From CAZLMW01 sp964560875 (lineage in GTDB: Bacteria; Myxococcota_A; UBA9042), in NCBI GenBank assembly GCA_964560875.1, contig CAZLMW010000110.1, positions 1 through 27,024 of the forward strand: DNA of 27,024 nucleotides. Reading direction: 5' to 3'. Within the stretch, counting starts at the first letter, position 1. Each line of letters begins with the position of its first letter. Positions 23,509 to 27,024 of this stretch are shown piece by piece. Below the pieces are notes generated by a model that did no database searches, was not told the origin of the DNA, and was given only the letters and a program-made list of their open reading frames with translations. Position numbers and translations under genes: made by a program.

Positions 23509-25784
23509 AATACGAGCCCCCTGGTCGGACAACACGGCTGTTTCACGCGGTTCAGCACAGCTCGGCCATCGTCGCGGTTGCGGCCATTGCCCTGCCGGTC
23601 ATCTTCGTGCTCGCGCTCGTCATCGCCGCGGTCGCCAACGCCGAAGCGCCCTCCATCCGGCGTTTTGCGCTCGTCATCGGGACCAACAACGGCGGTGGCA
23701 AACGGGTTAAACTCCGGTACGCAAACACCGACGCGCTGCGCATCGCCGACGTCCTCAAGACATTCGGCGGCGTGAATCGGCGCGACATGATGACGGTCCA
23801 AGAAGCCACGCCAAACCACATTCGCGCCGCGTTCGAGCGACTCAATGCGCGGATCACCAACGCCCGCAGCCGTCATCGCCGGGTCGAGCTGATCGTCTAC
23901 TACTCGGGTCATTCCGACGAGACCGGCTTGCTGCCATCAGGCGGCCACATCAGCTGGGCCGAGCTGCGCGCCGAATTGCGCGACACCCCCGCGGACGTTC
24001 GCATCGCGATCCTCGACTCGTGCGCATCCGGTTCGCTGATCCGCGGCAAAGGCGGCATCCGGCGGGCGCCGTTCCTCATGGACCAGAGCTCCCAGGTCAA
24101 AGGTCACGCGTTCTTGACCAGCAGCAGCGCCAACGAAGTCGCCCAGGAGTCCGACCGCATCGGCGCGTCCTACTTCACGCATCATCTCGTGGTCGGCCTG
24201 CGCGGCGCGGCCGACGTCAACTCCGATCGACGCGTCACCTTGTCCGAGGCCTACCAATACGCGTTTCACCGGACACTCGCGCGCACCGAAAAGACGCGAA
24301 AAGGTCCGCAGCATCCCAACTACGACTTTGAGCTGCACGGCAGCGGCGACGTCGTCATCACGGCGCTCGGCGCGATGGCGTCCACGATGCTCTTCGAAAA
24401 GCACATGGGCGGGCACTATTTCGTGCGGGACGGCCGCGGTCGGCTCGTCGCCGAGCTCGACAAGATCCCCGGACGCCGCGTCGAACTGGGCCTCGAGCCG
24501 GGCCGCTACAAGGTCAACCTGCACCGCGCCGACAAGGTCCTGACCACGGACGTCACGCTCGTCCGCGGCAAACGAATGCAGGTCAAAGCTGGCCACTTCC
24601 GCGACACCGGTCCACGGGAGCGAACACGGTCACGCGGCAACGGGGCGGAGGAGTCGGTGCGCGCGAGCAACGGTTCGTTTCCCTCGCGGCGCATCAATGT
24701 CCAGCTCGTTCCCGGGCTCAGCTTCGTCGGCGCGAAGATGGGCACCCATGTCACGCGCCTTTCGCTCAACGCCATCGGCGGCATGAACCGCAGCGTGACC
24801 GGCGTCGAGGTCGGCGGCGTCTTCAACATGGAGTCGCACTCGGTCACCGGCGGTCAGTACGCGGGCGCGTTCAATATGGTCGGCGGCGACTTTGACGGCG
24901 TGCAGGGCGCGGGGTCGTTCAACAGCGTGCTCGGGCGCTTCAGCGGTATCCAGGTGACGACGATTGCCAACATCGCGGCCGGTGGTTTGCGCGGGATCCA
25001 GGTCGCCGCAGCGGTCAATATCGCTGGCGACGTCGCGGCCGGCGGCCAGATCGCGGGTGCGGTCAACGTCGCCAGCGGCGGGCTGCACGGCGCCCAAATC
25101 GCGGCGGTCAACGTCGCTGCTGGCAAGATCGAAGGCGTGCAAATCGGCGGGATCAACATCGGCGACGACGTCTCCGGTGCCCAATTCGGCGCCGTGAACA
25201 TCACCGACGACGTGCTCGGCATGCAGCTCGGCGTGTTCAACGTCGCCGACGAGTCGAGCGGGCTTCAACTCGGCCTGGTCAACGTCGCGGCGAAGGGTGA
25301 CGGGCGCGCGATCGGCCTCTTCAACTTCATCGGCGACGGCTACAACCGGCTCGAGGTCTGGACCAGCGACACAGCCACGTTCAACGCGGGCCTGAAATTC
25401 GGTAGCCGCTGGATGTACACGATCCTGGCGTACGGAACGAACGGCCAAGATGGGTCCAACTCCCACCAGATCTCCCTCGGCTGGGGTTCGCATGTCGAGA
25501 GCGGGCGCTGGTTCTGGGACTTCGACGTGCTCGCGGGCGTGGCCCTGGAAGACCGCAACCGGATGGACAAACGCGTCGACCTGCTTGGCAAGGCGCGCGT
25601 AACCCTCGGCCGCTACATCGGCCGCACACTCGCCATCTTCGGCGGCGCCGCGCTCAACGCCGCCACCGCATTTGACGGCCGCACACCGCGCGACCTACAG
25701 CTTGGGACCGTCGGAACGCTGACCTACGACAGCGACGCTCGCACAAGCTTCGGACCGGGCTTCTTTATCGGGGTCTCGATCTGA
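23505..25784 (+). CDS. Exported caspase-like protease fused to surface repeats and a probable outer-membrane barrel
   Basis: A 759-residue protein with a signal peptide or membrane anchor at about 19-46 (cleavage suggested after ANA). The caspase-like C14 domain (about 52-280) has catalytic His136 in VYYSGHSDET and Cys173 in ILDSCASGSL. A PEGA-like segment follows at about 300-365 (LEPGRYKVNLHRAD). About eleven glycine-rich repeats lie at 432-608 (GxQ-x-G-x-x-N-[VI]-A type, period 14-17), resembling the LA_2272 family of surface repeat proteins. The final 140 residues have amphipathic strands and an aromatic-glycine end (FFIGVSI), as in an outer-membrane barrel. The catalytic domain would then face the periplasm. 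It overlaps the previous gene by 4 bp. Orthocaspases usually cleave after Arg or Lys, but the specificity here is untested. Confidence 0.9.
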   Translation: MKYEPPGRTTRLFHAVQHSSAIVAVAAIALPVIFVLALVIAAVANAEAPSIRRFALVIGTNNGGGKRVKLRYANTDALRIADVLKTFGGVNRRDMMTVQEATPNHIRAAFERLNARITNARSRHRRVELIVYYSGHSDETGLLPSGGHISWAELRAELRDTPADVRIAILDSCASGSLIRGKGGIRRAPFLMDQSSQVKGHAFLTSSSANEVAQESDRIGASYFTHHLVVGLRGAADVNSDRRVTLSEAYQYAFHRTLARTEKTRKGPQHPNYDFELHGSGDVVITALGAMASTMLFEKHMGGHYFVRDGRGRLVAELDKIPGRRVELGLEPGRYKVNLHRADKVLTTDVTLVRGKRMQVKAGHFRDTGPRERTRSRGNGAEESVRASNGSFPSRRINVQLVPGLSFVGAKMGTHVTRLSLNAIGGMNRSVTGVEVGGVFNMESHSVTGGQYAGAFNMVGGDFDGVQGAGSFNSVLGRFSGIQVTTIANIAAGGLRGIQVAAAVNIAGDVAAGGQIAGAVNVASGGLHGAQIAAVNVAAGKIEGVQIGGINIGDDVSGAQFGAVNITDDVLGMQLGVFNVADESSGLQLGLVNVAAKGDGRAIGLFNFIGDGYNRLEVWTSDTATFNAGLKFGSRWMYTILAYGTNGQDGSNSHQISLGWGSHVESGRWFWDFDVLAGVALEDRNRMDKRVDLLGKARVTLGRYIGRTLAIFGGAALNAATAFDGRTPRDLQLGTVGTLTYDSDARTSFGPGFFIGVSI
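24798..25328 (+). repeat. Glycine-rich beta-helix-like repeats in the caspase protein
   Basis: About eleven imperfect units of 14-17 residues, each with a G-x-Q/F core followed by x-N-[MVI] (for example GVQIGGINIG, GAQFGAVNIT, GMQLGVFNVA, GLQLGLVNVA). The register suggests a stacked beta-solenoid. Units become more regular towards the C-terminal end, next to the predicted barrel. Confidence 0.8.
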
Positions 25785-26053
25785 ATCGACGCCGTCGGAC
25801 CGTTCCTTCAGACTCGGATCATTCCCCAGGTCGCGCCAGAGCGCGCGGCGGAGGCCCCGTGTCTGCAACCGTTGCATCCACGCGCCGCGCCAACGGTGAC
25901 CAATCTGTGCTGTCGGACAGGCGCGCAGTCGTCCATTCCGAAGAAAGTTTAAAAGAGGAGTGACACGTCCCCGAGTGCCCGGTGTTCAAAGTCATACAAG
26001 GGTCACGAAGATCGGCACGAAGCCGGTTTGTCCGGTGCCCGGGAGGACGAACG
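25785..26053. other. Intergenic region with a 7-bp dyad
   Basis: About 270 bp between the caspase gene and the next lipoprotein. ACCGTTG (25868-25874) pairs with CAACGGT (25891-25897) around a 16-nt loop. It may serve as a weak transcript-end structure, but no T-run follows. The ribosome site GGGAGG (26041-26046) of the next gene closes the region. Confidence 0.4.

Positions 26054-27024
<971 letters not shown>

Overview
The window is high-GC bacterial DNA. It carries a giant DT/DA-linker lipoprotein, a Ser/Thr kinase-like protein, an ECF sigma / membrane partner / caspase operon and a DUF2807-type lipoprotein. This mix suggests a deltaproteobacterial lineage such as Myxococcota or Bradymonadota. 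That placement is inference from gene style; no rRNA or marker gene is present.

Region 1 (1-16071) is one gene of about 5,280 codons for a predicted surface lipoprotein. In order it has a lipobox signal peptide, an Asp/Thr/Ala-rich linker, a small Cys-rich head with one MopE-like motif, and a stalk of 62 four-cysteine modules plus a cap. Seven RCC1-type seven-bladed beta-propellers follow (49 blades by hand count), joined by six near-identical Cys-rich linkers and ended by a shortened Cys-rich tail. The stalk follows a strict module grammar, alpha-beta(n)-gamma, with n rising and then falling in steps along the chain. Each blade has a Cys pair. Two blades lack it, and both have lost both cysteines.

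Region 2 (16072-19004, + strand) holds a small ABM-like protein, an ATP-grasp ligase resembling the PGM1 peptide ligase family, a 120-bp inverted-repeat element enclosing a possible 16-codon ORF, and a ribbon-helix-helix / RelE-ParE toxin-antitoxin pair.

Region 3 (19123-21877) has a minus-strand endonuclease/exonuclease/phosphatase-family protein divergent from a plus-strand kinase-like protein. The catalytic loop of the latter is degenerate, so it is probably a pseudokinase.

Region 4 (22102-25784) is a tightly packed three-gene operon: an ECF sigma factor, a single-pass membrane protein with an anti-sigma-like N-terminus and a DUF4384-like exterior domain, and an exported caspase-like protease fused to glycine-rich surface repeats and a probable outer-membrane barrel. 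The stop/start contacts (TAG then ATG; ATGA) suggest coupled translation. The layout suggests an envelope-linked signalling and protease circuit.

Region 5 (25785-27024) is an intergenic stretch followed by the start of a DUF2807-type lipoprotein whose tail enters a 9-bp minisatellite (Asn-Gly-Asn) at the window edge. I saw no tRNA, rRNA, CRISPR array or transposase. All counts and alignments were made by eye.
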